NCBI GenBank assembly: GCA_023078685.1
Contig: JALGAS010000004.1
Coordinates: forward strand, 2,542,001-2,606,000
DNA length: 64,000 nt
Origin: Neopestalotiopsis rosae
Taxonomy: Eukaryota; Ascomycota; Sordariomycetes; Amphisphaeriales; Sporocadaceae
Direction of reading: 5' to 3'
The position numbers were made by a program, and so were the translations under genes. Shown here one piece after another: positions 12,739 through 24,800 of the stretch; within the stretch, counting starts at the first letter, position 1; the number at the start of each line of letters is the position of its first letter. The notes under the pieces were generated by a model that was not told where the DNA came from, did not search any database, and worked only from the letters and a program-made list of their open reading frames with translations.

Positions 12739-15700
12739 GAGTCAGACGCGTACTGTGTATATTGACTAGAGAGGGCACCGGAATCGTTTCGTCAGCAGCA
12801 TCAATAGCAACCGTTCAACTCATGATCTACTGTTCCGCTCCACAGTAACAGCTTTCGGAACCGGAAGTTGGGATACTATAACCGGGCTGCTGGGCATCAA
12901 TACTCTCATCTGGCATCGACCCAGGTCCATCCATCAGAATCGACAAAGATTTGCAACGTAGTACAACATCTAATAGCAGCAGTAGTGCGTAGCAGCAGGC
13001 AAATATCATTATCAAAGTTATTTGACCCTGCTTGCCATATGGGAGGGTAGGTAGTTGAACAATGATCGGCGCCCCTCTAAATGCCCCCCCTTCCCAAGAA
13101 AATCCCCGTTGGGGGAGAGCCGCCTGGCGATCATAAGCCCAGAACGAACACCCCCCCTTGCCCTCTTCGCGATCGACCGTTCCTGCTCTCTGGAAAATCC
13201 GAGAATGTGACGAGATGTGCCATGCAACTGAATCGTTCGAGGTTGCCCTTGTACGTACTGTGTGTGTATATCGAAAGGTGCAGAAGACGGTTGGAGGAGG
13301 GATCCGCTTGTCAGATTGGAACTGGAGAATCCCGCATACTCTTTCTACACACCTCGTACATACCATTTGGGATGTACCTTGCCCAAGTACGGCTGCTGCT
13401 GCTACGTATCGTATGTAAGTAAGATGCAACAAGCAACCACTTGCAAAGAAAAATACCCCCATTCTCCGAACAAAAAAAAACTGACAGACCCTCTTCAAGC
13501 TCACCACCACCCACCCCGGTCTGACATGGATGTAACCCCCCAAAGAAATCGTTCCTCTTTCAAACCACCGTTGCTGGGCCTGCTGGCTCACGGACCGCCG
13601 CCGGTGAGCCTGGCGGAGTGGCACTTTTTTTCTTCTTTGACACAGAGGAGACACTGACAAAGAGAAGAATAATTATGGGGGCATCGGAATACCCACTTCC
13701 GCCCGTTGACGGTCGATCATCGGTCCTGGGTGATTGGACCTAAAGAAAAAAACCCTTTGCGTCAGTGATCAGCGTTGCCAACCCTACGGATGTGGACGTA
13801 ACATGGCTTATTTGGCTGCAAGCACAGTAAAGAAAAGAGAGCTCGACAGGTTCAAACTCACTCATCAGCAAACAAGCTCCCCCCTAGCAAATCAAACAAA
13901 ATACTAACAGGCAAAAAGAGAACAGGGTCACCCTTTTCCCCGGTACCGAGTACCCAGTATCCAGCACCCAGCAAATCCAGTGCCGTACCCATTATATACG
14001 GAAACCTTGACATGGCCTTTTGTTTCCACACCTCAATTGTAAAGTCTAAATTCCTTACCACATATGTAGATCCTCTACATAGTAGTTCGATGATGTATAG
14101 GGGAACGAGGAATCTCGCTCTCGCTTTTTGCACCTTGTCACTGCTGTTCCATGTTCCTCTGTAAAGATAACGTTCTTTTTTGCTTGTCTGCTGCTTTCAT
14201 CTCCCTCAAAGTCGGTACCACATCTAAGCCCGCATGCGTTCGCAAATGCAGCACCTCGTGTCACCCAGGGGTCTTTGTTCCTTTTTTTCCCTCCTCCTCC
14301 TCCTCCTCTTACCTGAGCTTTACAGGGCTGGGCTTTCGGCGGGAAGAAGTAAATGATCGACAGACCGGGTTGCCCCATTTTAAACGGGATAGCACTCTCA
14401 TAGTCTACCTTTCACTCCCCTATCCATGTGCTACAACAAACACACTTGTATATCCTCCAACGTAGTATTATTGCTGACGAGAGAAAGTGAGCCGCTGAGA
14501 AATGCATTCGTCTTGTGCTGGTGAAAAGAGAGAATGGGGTGATGGTCTGCAAACCGGCTTCCCTCCATTATGCATACACTGTACACCATGTATGATGGGA
14601 TTGCATAATGCATTTCTTGGCTTACATTCTCTGCTCTATCGACTCGAAATTTTTATGCTCTTTTCTTTTGTTTCCCGGATACTATGTATGTACCTGCGGT
14701 GCGTGCCTTGTGTCCCGGCTCACCATCCGCGGCGGCAGGCCGGGGCAGCAAGGAGGTCGGCGACCTGGGATTTGATATACCCTCTCGATCTATCCTGAAT
14801 CAAAGTAACGGTTCGCCTTCCCCCGAGGTATTCTTTTTTTGCCCTTTGGTACTGTAGGACGAGGGAAATAGGGAATGCATGAAATCTGCAATAATATGAT
14901 GTTCAGTTGTACGAGATCCCCCCATGCCAATGCTCACACGCCGTGCCGCCGAGATGCTTCGATGACGCGTAGTATGGGAACTGCCGTCCATTGTGCAGTC
15001 CCAATTCACTTCACTAGTTCTCTCCTCTGTCTTTTGTTCTCTATGCTACCTTGATGGGAGATGGTGACCATCTCATTTCTCGAAATAGAGATAGTCGCTA
15101 CTTTCCCTGTATATCTCATAGGTTGTCGAGTTTGCCGTGGTACCATGCCGGTCACATTACGCTGATGGAGGGGGGCAATAGGGAAGCGTGCCCAAAAGAG
15201 GGTGTAGAGCACCCGATACGTTGGCACCACTGACGTCTCGTAGTTTCGTTGAACCCCCCAAACTCCATCCCGCAGTAGAGCATCCCAAGTGACCTAAAAT
15301 GACGCGCTTGGTAAACTAATGCAACTCGTCGCACCTCGAGGTCATACAGTCTGGGGATTCGCTGGGTAACAATATATCGTTGCACTATCATGTAAGAGCG
15401 GCTATATGTTTCACAGCTGAGACCGTCATTTGCTGGATCTCATACAAAAGCAGCGTTGACCACGTATCAAGCCATCAAAGTAACTCTATACTAGCTCTTC
15501 CAGTGAGGATTAATTAGTCGGCAGTTTCCAACAGCGAAATACGTGATGAGCTCTAAATGTCTCACTTCTCGCAACGGAGTCAGATGAGCGCTTGGGACTG
15601 TATGTGATTGGAACCATCATTCCTTCACGAGATGCGACCACAAGCACATGTTTCGCTTATAGAGAAATTTCATTCAAGGTTCTGTTCATGATGCCTTAAA

Positions 15701-15756
15701 AGCTGAATTATGTGCAGTAGGGTTGCAAGATGCGCCCATTCGGAACTATAGCACAG

Positions 15757-18694
15757 TTATGTCCTCAAAGCCTGCGTGAAAGCGTGCAGGCGATCAATCA
15801 TGACTGGCATGAAGCCTGTCAGACTGTCCTCCATGATTGACTCCAGAAGCCGGAGCGCATCGTCCTCTTTCAGATCCAGATGAAATCTTTCCTTGACCTT
15901 GAAGACTGCCTTGTCGGGCTCAATCTTGATGTCGGGTATGTTGGCATGGACCATGAGACTAAACAGATTCAGTATCAGGTTTGATGATTTTCGCAAGGCC
16001 GTGAATGCAAGAAAGCAATATTGCTTGAATTGCAAATAGTGTTCACTAGGCGGACTGAAGCCACCCATTGCATCCACCATTTCTTTGCTTAATTTCAGCG
16101 CTGGCGCAAAAGGTTTGGGATCACGTCCAAGGATGAATCCGAAATCTGCGTGGAAAAAGTGACCATCTGGTGCCAGTAACAAGTTTTCCAAATGCCGGTC
16201 ACCCACGCCCAATATATATGTGATTACGCAATAGCCGGCGCAGGATTTTATAAATGTTTCGAGGGTCTCCTTTCTCACACCTTGGTAGGCTCGCGAATCA
16301 GGATTGTGCTGCTTCAAATATGCAAGTGCTGGATTGTTGCCATATTTGGAAGAAATGGCAGCAAACGTCTGGGATGGCACAAATTGCGAAGCACCAGCAG
16401 ACGTACTGGTGGCAAGGATCTTGTATGGCGATAGCTTCAGATCCAGGTTCTCTTTCTGGAGTAATTGATCCATTAGAGTGATGATCTGAATCACCAGTTG
16501 ATCTTGCCTCAAGTCATCACCAGTCTTGAAAAGCATTGGATATTTGCCCCCAGCGGCGGTCTTAAAAGTCACCATGATGGGAGAAAGCGATGACTTGAAG
16601 ACACGAGTCTCATCAGGAACAACGCCAGTGACCGAAACTGAAGGATCCAACGGTAGTGGAACCGGAGGATCAATGACGAGCAATTCGTTCTTTGGGTCTG
16701 CCAGGAATGCCTTGACTTTGTCGACTTTTCGTGAAGTATTTTCAGACGATGTCTTGATCTCGCCCGAGATTCTGGATAAGACGGTGATGAGCTCAGCCTG
16801 CTGGAGCAAGGACTTTCGGGTGTCGGCTCCACCAGGTCTGGCCTCGAGCTCGACCATGAAATCATGCAAGACCTTTGCGTACATTGTCCGAACTTCTTGA
16901 CCTTGCTCGGGACTCTTGTCGTCGTACTCAACAACAAGGTACCAATAGAAGTAGGTGGCTAATGTAAAGCTCTCAACTGCCCTCGAAATTAGGAATGACG
17001 CTAACGACGATGTGTCCAGTGCTGGCTCGTTGGTATTCGTAGGTACATGCTCGAATTTGAGAGCTTGTACGAGTTGCAGTAGGTATAGTAATAATTCATG
17101 GTCATCGGCCTTTCTCAGACGGTCGACTGAGTAGGCGCGGACGGCAGAGGCATCAAATGTTGGTCCGAGAAGCTCCAGGGCATCGTCCACATCGATTTCG
17201 ATCCATTTACTCATGACTTGAATGGCCTGCTTGGATTCGCTCTGGTCTTGCCAGTTTACCGATTTGACAAACTTGGTGAGAGCACGTTTGTCCTTTGTCA
17301 AATGGTACCGAAACTTCCACACAAGGTCCTTCTCCTCTGGCGTTAGGCTATGGGTGGGTGAATATGCCATTATTACATTCAGCTCGTCCCGAACCTTGGC
17401 GTTGGGCTTTAGGTCCTTATCTAATGTCCCGTGGCGATGCTGGCTACGAACAAGGCGTCTGTGTTTGGCCTCAGCAGGATTGTCTCGCGCCGCAACCTCT
17501 GGGTCGTATATGCGGACAACGCGGTGGCCTGTGTCATCAGGCCCGTTGATACCTGGGCCGAACTGGACCTCTGGAGGTGGCTTGAGGTCCATGTGGGACT
17601 GTGAAGCAGATAAATGTTGGACAGACGAAATCGGCGGTGGTGGATACTCGTGGTCAGTAAAGACTATTGGGAAGTCGAATCTTGGTAGCTCAACTGTGAG
17701 GGTAAACTTGGAAGGATTCGATGTTGGGTCATGCTCATCCGAATCGCCACTATTGTTCTGTTGCTTGTTGCCATTTTCCTGCTGGCTTGTCGCTTGTCTC
17801 TGCAGAGATTTGATAGAATTCCTCGTGGCAGCGGCGCCGCGCTTCTCTGACAGTCGCCAAACCATTTGGTCGAGCCATTCGACTTTTGGGATCTCGTTCA
17901 TCTCGTACTTTTTAAATAAGCGATCCATACGCTCGAGCTCTTCAGCTTCCTTGTCCAGAGTGGTGGTTGCTGGTTTCGACCCAGCTCGCTGCTGCACCGG
18001 CAACCATGGCGTAGTGGTGCCTTCATGACCGTCGGCAAGTCGATGTCTATGTATCTGGCATTTTAGCCGTCCTTTTTGTACCTGGCTATCCTTGTCAAAT
18101 AGAGATAATGTTGTACCGCCGAAGGGCACGGCGTGACCTTGGGCTTGCTTTCCTCCGGTTGGCGAAACGTCCCATATTGTGATTGCTAGTCGCGCGTTGA
18201 GTGGAAGAGATCTGTAAGGAATAGGGATATCGAGCCATTCGTTCCAGCTACATCGATTATTAGCCTCTGGAACCTAGTTCGGACGTTTAGGTCTCGGACC
18301 TTCTCTCGTTTTTGAATGGTTTGTAGGCTGTCTGAACAGGAACCGTTAGAGGTTTGGAACCAGCCCAGACTTGGACCGTCACGTATAGATCAGAGTGTGT
18401 ACTATCGTGTAGGTTGCAAAGTTAGCAATCTCCTTCTACCACCAGCAAGCCGGTCGCCTCCAGTGTGATATTGCGCACCTCGTATTGGATCCGATATATC
18501 TAAGGTCGGGTCTTCGAAAGAGTTCGGAGGGCTTCGGAGGTGCCTCTTCGCCTTCAAGATTGATTCTGTCGATAGAACTCTAGTCAGAATGACTGTTTCA
18601 ACAGAAGAGTACTGAATAGGTCGATGCGGTCTTACATGCGAACACTCAGCGGGTAGTCCAGCGACTCGGAGGTCACGAAGGAAAACGGATCCAT
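15757..18694 (-). CDS. VPS34: Phosphatidylinositol 3-kinase Vps34
   Basis: Class III PI 3-kinase, making PI3P on endosomes and autophagic membranes in complex with Vps15 and Vps30/Atg6. Four exons fit: 18694-18636, 18565-18479, 18401-18300 and 18247-15757 (912 aa). All phases agree and the N-terminus begins MDPFSF like other fungal Vps34 proteins. An N-terminal C2 region (about 20-230) is followed by the PIK helical domain (about 370-550) and the kinase domain (about 600-912). The kinase ATP-binding segment GGKYPMLFK is near residue 651, the catalytic loop DRHLEN near 764 and DFG near 783, so the enzyme should be active. The usual Vps34 C-terminus (DRLHAFTQALRT) is intact. NSE4 is divergent, with 0.9 kb between start codons. 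The family call is secure; exon edges are inferred by hand. Confidence 0.96.
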
Positions 18695-19585
18695 CTCAAG
18701 GCCTTCCATCCATGATACAAATGCGCGACTGGGAGATTTTGGTTGTATCTGCTCTGTGAATGTATATTGATCGATGAAAGATTACGACGCGACCGTTGGA
18801 GAAGCTGCGGCCTATCTGCCTAGGTGATGAAGCCAAAAGGCGTTTAGGAAGCTGGGTTGACTGTCGTCATTTGACAGCAATCACGAGCCGACCAGAGTCG
18901 CGCCCGCCTGAGCATTGCATCGGTGAACTGGAGCTCCGGTCAGTGCACGGATCCTCCAAGAGCTAGCGACCTTGTAGCTAAGCTGAACCCCGAAGTACTA
19001 AAGTTGACAGGCAAATATATAAACATTGATAGCATCAGTCTGGTTACTGAATGATGCCCTATATGATTTGCATTGTAATTTTGACTCTTCAAAATTCTAT
19101 GGTGAAGTACATAATAGAAACATAGCGATTCGACTGTGGAAAGTATGGCGTCAAGCCGAGCATTCTACGCTGTACATGAAGGTCTGCGTCTTGTAGGTAC
19201 TTATTCTCTAATTCTCTACCCCGCCAACGTTGGTGAGATAAGCTAGGTACAGTAGGCAGCTTGAGAAGTGCCCACCATCCACCTTCTTTCTGTAGGTCCA
19301 CACAATCACAACCTCTAGCGCAATCAATTAAAAGTCGCGTCTCGCCAAGGCTAGCGACGCGATCTGTCTGTTGGGAGGCTATCAAAAGATTCAATTCCGC
19401 CAGGCGAATCAAGGTGTGCGTTTCAGTCGCGAATAAGAGGATCTGCTTCCGTGTTGACAGTCGAGAGTCGCAGCGAATCTGTCTTGTCACATTTTGTCTT
19501 GCCCTTACAGATAGTCACCGGCGTTTGTTGTGCGCCTTGCATCGATTGTCTTCTGGGGCTCGGTGGCTTAGAATTGACTTTGGCC
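18695..19585. other. Divergent intergenic region VPS34/NSE4
   Basis: About 890 bp separate the two start codons and should hold both promoters and leaders. I saw no open frame of note and no clear TATA element. Confidence 0.6.
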
Positions 19586-20979
19586 ATGTCGTCTACTCCT
19601 TCCTCGCCCATCTCCCCAGACAGGCGGTCTGACAAGGAGAACAGCCAGTATTCTTCCAACTCGAGGGACAAGAACAGCCGGCTTGGCGAGTCTTCCAAGA
19701 GGAAGCGGGCCCTGACCAATGGCGCGGGAAGAGCCAACTCTCGTCGCCGTACGGAGGAGACCAGCGACGGCTCTGGCGACGACGACAACGCGGATGATAA
19801 CGATCCGAATGAGTACGATCCAGATCAGTCCATTGAGGAGAGACGACAAGTCCAGCGCGGTCTGAGAAGTCTGCGAGAGGATGCCAGGATCAACCGGGAC
19901 AAGTACCTGCAGCCCGGCGAGGACGGTGTGCGACTCCTGATCCAAAAGGCAAATGCACTGGCTGGGAGCGTCAAGCAGACCGCCGAAGCCGCCATTGATT
20001 CCAGGCTGCTGGTCGAGACGGTCGAGTTGTCATACAAGAAGACGGCTCTGCTTACGTCCGGAGACGCCGGCCAGGGCGTCGACGTGGACAGCTTTGTCAC
20101 GCAGTCTCTGCGATATATGAGACTCGGTGCCGGAATTCAAGACGACGCGGCTCCGGAGCTCACGAGTACGCAACGCCAGCGTCGGCAGCCCGGCAGGCGT
20201 AATCAACAAGACTCTGATGACGAGGATGAGATTGGTGACGATGGGGATCTCTGCAACTGGGAGCATCTCGGAAGGTTCTCGTCTCTACCCAGTATCCGTC
20301 GCTCTGCTGTCTCCGGTTTCCTGCTCGGCCCTCTGTCTGTCGAGAAAAAGATTCGCAAAATCGCCAAGCGGAGCGCACCCTTCCGACCTGGTGCTTTACA
20401 GGAAGTACGACCCGAAGTTGTAGACGCCAATGCGATTCAAAGAAAAGAGGATAGCGATTTGACCGTCATTTGTCGCAACATATTTAATCGCCTCAACGAC
20501 GTGCAAATAGAAGCACAAGAAAAAGCCGAAGAGGCATACGATCAATCTGGTAATTGCGACGCGATCATGGAATCGTACGGGTTGAAGGGGACAGGTGGTT
20601 TGAGCTATTTCAAATGCGTTATCAATCCGCGGTCGTTTGGGCAGACTGTAGAGAACATCTTTTACGTCAGTTTCCTCATCAAGGACGAGCGATTGCGTCT
20701 CGACTTTGACGACGAGGGCCATCCCACCTTGGGTACGTTGCATCCTTGTACACGGAGACACGCCTGAGACTAACTCGAATTATAGCACCGTTGGACGATG
20801 ACGGCCGCGCCGAGAGCAACTCGAAAGGAAATGGCTCTCAAAAACACCAAGCCATTTTCCACCTTGACAAGGCTCAGTACGACGCGATCATTGAGGCCTA
20901 TGATATCAAGGAATCCATTATCGAGCACAGGATCATTCAGGGCGATGATGGCTATGGATCTCGCAATTGGCACAATTAG
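19586..20979 (+). CDS. NSE4: SMC5/6 complex kleisin Nse4
   Basis: Nse4 bridges the Smc5 and Smc6 heads and binds Nse1-Nse3, acting in DNA repair and chromosome segregation in the nucleus. Exons 19586-20732 and 20786-20979 give 446 aa with one 53-nt intron. The upstream open frame begins only at non-ATG codons; the ATG at 19586 (context GGCC-ATG-TCG) gives the expected Ser/charged N-terminus. Residues 1-90 are polar and acidic, and a helical N-terminal kleisin region follows at about 95-190. An acidic linker lies at 210-230. The C-terminal winged-helix domain (about 295-446) contains the family-typical GGLSYFKCVINPRSFGQTVE segment near 335. The size fits fungal Nse4. Confidence 0.93.
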
Positions 20980-21808
20980 GCCATTGAGAGGAATGTTTTG
21001 TTGTTTATCAGGAACTTGTCGATAGTACCATTAGCGCGGCGTTGGATGATAGGGAGTTATTGCGCGCTTCGTTGTGCCTTGTGGGACACGGGGCTCAGCC
21101 TGAAGAATATTCCAAACGATTGTCGCATTTCCAAAGGCCTACACAGTCATATCGGCCGTTAGGACCGAGTCTTTCAAGTAGATACAAAGCCGGCGAAGAA
21201 CGAGTCGGAAATCATGTCCTAGTCCACAGCGGCCTCTCATCATTATTAAAAATCGAGATTCGCGGAAATGGTAAAAGCATCTCGCCGTGGCCGAAAATAA
21301 ATTCTAGTTCGAGTCAGTTGCGAGCAATGCCATCTCAAGCGTCTGTCCTTGACGCTTAGGAACTGGAATGGTTCAATACAAAGAAAGTACCGCAACCTAT
21401 TAGCCAGTCGGTAGACAAGCGAATGCCGTATCAATGCCTAAGAGAACAACTACACGTCGGATTATTTCAATTTAGTGGCATTGGACTGTACCGATATGTG
21501 TTCGCTTGCGGAACTCGTTGTGCTCAAAGAGATTGAAAGACTTGGTCCACGCTTATTTTCGATGTTTCTGGCAGAACAAAGACTGTATACTCAACCTACG
21601 AAAGACTTCCCGAACGCGGAAATCCGCACGCAATTCTTTGTAGCGGCAATTGCGACAAAATTCCGTGACTAGATACTCGAGAACTCCCCCTTTACATGAT
21701 TATGATTAACCATTACCTGTCTTAGATTTATAGGTTTCGAGAACTTTTTGTGACTGACTTGCTACCAACCCCCACCCCCACCCAGCCATTGTGTTGTCTC
21801 ACAAAACC
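20980..21808. other. Intergenic region between NSE4 and the coiled-coil gene
   Basis: This 830-bp stretch holds the 3' end of NSE4 and the presumed promoter of the next gene. Short open frames occur, such as 21475-21672 which lacks an ATG, but none is recognisable. A pyrimidine/C-rich patch (21762-21790) precedes the next start codon, as is common in fungal leaders. Confidence 0.5.
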
Positions 21809-24800
21809 ATGGCGGTGAGATTCCAGCAGGACTTCGCTAAGGCCCTCGAGGAGCCCCGGGGGCCGATTGGTCAGGAATGGAGAAAGGAGCTGGCCGACAA
21901 CCTCGGCGGCGACGAGAGCGAGGCCGCGGCGCAGGAGCTCTACGCGGCCATTGCCGGGCTGAGCGGCCAGCAGGAGATTGAGAGGACGGCGGGCGAGTGG
22001 CTGAACCGGTGCATCCAAGGCGTCTGCGAGCGCGCGCTCAAGTCCTTTGAGGAAAAGGTGGGCGACTGGATCGGCGCCCAGGTCAGCTCCGACCACTGGG
22101 CCGGCGTGTACCACGACGAGTGGGAGAACCGCAACACGGACAACCTCGCGCAGTCGGAGAACAACCAGCAGTTCTACGACGAGGTTGCAAAGCTCAAGAC
22201 GACCAACAAGACGCTCAAGGATGAGATTGCGGTGCACAAGACCACGATTCATGAACAGCAGGAAGAGATGGAATCAATCAAGGAGGAACACCGCCAAGAG
22301 CTCCGACAGCTGGAACAGGATCATGCAGTCAAGGAGAAAGACCACAAACAGGCACTCGAAAACGTCGAGAATCAATTGAAGCAGAAAGACAATGAGCTCA
22401 AGACCAAGGAGGCCGAATTGACTTCACTCAACACGGACAACAACGAGTCTTTGGCGGCCTTTGACCGAGTCAAGCAGGATGTAATCAAGGCTCAGGATGA
22501 ACGAGACGAAATCAAGGCGCAATTGGATGCAGTCCTGGAACATAATAATGAACTTGAACCCAACCTGAAGAAAGCGCAGGAGCTTCACGCAAAGGCCAAG
22601 CAGGAACTCGAGACCCAACGAAGCAAGTATGAAAAGTTGCAGGAAGACCTGGGGGCGGCAAAGACTCGCATCGCCGCATTCGAGAAACGCGGGCGCCGCA
22701 GCGAAAGTCCCGAAACCGGCAGTTCCGGCACCCGTTCGAACCTGCTTGACGAGCTGAGTGGCTTGGGCGGCGACTCGGACGAGGAGAGCCCGTCTTCTTC
22801 GCCCATATCCAGCCACGCGGGCAGCAACACTGAGCAGCTACGCAACGACTACGTGATGCCCATACTGCGCCAAGTTGCCCATCACCGCGATGCAAAGAAT
22901 TTCAAGCGCTTCGACGACTTAAAGGACGCGATTGATGCCGAGGCTCACCTTTTGGAAACGTTGGGCGCGCTCATTTCAAATTATGGCCAGAATTACCTCG
23001 AGAGTAGAGGCCAGGAAGTCTTTGACTTTCCCTTTGCGGATCTCCAGCAGTGGCTCGAGGAGACTGAAAGAGCGGCAGCAACTATAGGGCCCAAGAGCAC
23101 TGTGGCAGACATTGTAAACACAATACAGAGCTCCTTTGAGGGAGAGAACGCTCGCTTGTCAGGTCTCAAGGCTCAGAAGAAGGAGCAGATTGACAAGCAG
23201 ATTCAAGATCTACAGAATTTGGTTTCCAAGCTCAAAGGAGAACAGTCCGAGTTGACAGAGAAACTGAAGAAGCTTCAAGAAGAATACAATCAAGCTCAAG
23301 GTCAGGACGCAGACAAGGCGGATGAGCTTAATAAGCAGATCAGCAATCTAAAAGACCTGAATGCCAAGCTCATCAAGGATCAAGCCGAATCGGCGAAAGA
23401 GCTAGAGAAGTTGAGAGAGAGTCTGGGTCAAGCACAAGAACAAGATGCAGACAAGACAAAGCAAATTCAGAATCTGTTACAAGACATTGCTAAATTCAAC
23501 GCGCAACAAAAGTTGTCAGACGAAGAACTCATGAAGCTACACGCTAGTCGTGCTGAGGCAGAAAACCAAAACAATGATCTCGCCAAGAAGCTGAAAGACC
23601 AGCAGGAGGGAGGAAAGAAGGAAAGAGAAGACGCGGAGGCAAAGAAGCAGCGAATCACAGCCTTGGAGGAGGAAGTTGCCAACCTCAAAAAGGAACACCA
23701 AAAGGCAGAGGATGAGATGAAGGCTCTCCAGGACCTCCACGACTCAGTCGAAAAAGGATACGCAGACGACATCAGCGAGTTGACGGACAAGCTTTCCAAA
23801 TCCGAGTCGAAGCAGATTAGCGATTTGCAGAAGCAGCGGGCTGTTTTGGAAGAGAGGCTGAAAGACGCAATGGAGGAACTGCAAAAGCTCAAGGATGATT
23901 ACAAGCTGCTCCAGAACAAGGTAGAACAATTTGCTGAGACCGAGGAGAGAAGCAAGCAACAGATCGATGGGCTTGAAAAGGACAACAAGGAACAAGCCAA
24001 GCGACTTCAGAACCTTGAAGCGCAGCTCGCTGACCTGACATCCAAGGCAACTACATTAGACAAGGACTTTGAGGTTTTGAAAAAGAAGTATGACGACTTA
24101 CAAATACAGCACGATAACCTCAAGGCCAAAGATATGTCCCAGGCCGAGCAGATCACGAAGCTGGAGAAGGAACTCGAAGAGGCAGGCAACCGACGAAAGG
24201 CAATGGAGACGGAGCTCCAGGAACTAAAGGGCAAACGTGACAAGTTCTCAAGCGACAGCGATGTAAAGGACAAGAGGATTGCTGAATTGGAGGAGCTCAT
24301 AGCCCAGCTGGAAAAGGATGCCCTGGATGCTGCACATGTAGTGAGACGGTTGCAGCATGAAAGCAACCAACACCAAGAAGCGAGGCGCGTGGAGAATACG
24401 AAACACTCGAAGCTCCAGGCCGAATGGGATCAGTCAGCTGATCTCCTGCGAAAGGAAGTCAGCGAGCTCAAGAGAAAGCAAGACGAGACAGAAGCCAAGT
24501 TCGCGGCCTGGAAAGCCAGGAACCAGAAGCTCGAGGCAGAGAACGAGGCATCCGAGGGAAAGATTGACGAGCTTGTACAAGAACTGATCAATGCAAAAGT
24601 AGAACTTGAGCATGTCAAGGAGGCCTTGCAAAGACGTCAACACGCCACGGAGGAGCAGGATGCCATGTTGGACGCTAACAAGGCACAGCTTGAGGCACTT
24701 CAACTGGAGATTAAAGAGCTCAAGGACTTCAACAGACAGTACAGATTTACTCCAGTAACTTACGATATCATGAGGAAACAAAAATGCGAGGAAATCGAGA

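Larger units (their letters stand above)
1..15756. other. Long gene-poor intergenic region
   Basis: No open frame here resembles a known family, and the long ones are low-complexity or start at non-ATG codons. The stretch lies downstream of the VPS34 stop codon. It contains many simple-sequence tracts: a 27-nt G run at 10992-11018, a GCAG/GACA-rich patch near 5780-5830, CTC repeats near 14283-14310, GA repeats near 10678-10698, and C runs near 7966-7980. Several parts of the plus strand (about 7400-8800 and 14150-14320) are visibly pyrimidine-rich, as fungal promoters and 5' leaders often are. It may be a long regulatory region or hold non-coding transcripts, but sequence alone does not show this. 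Confidence 0.6.

Noticed and set aside
12827..13660. 277-codon minus-strand frame
   Set aside because: No recognisable family and unnatural composition in a repeat-rich tract.
17222..18028. 268-codon frame antisense to VPS34
   Set aside because: It lies wholly on the opposite strand of the conserved VPS34 coding exon.
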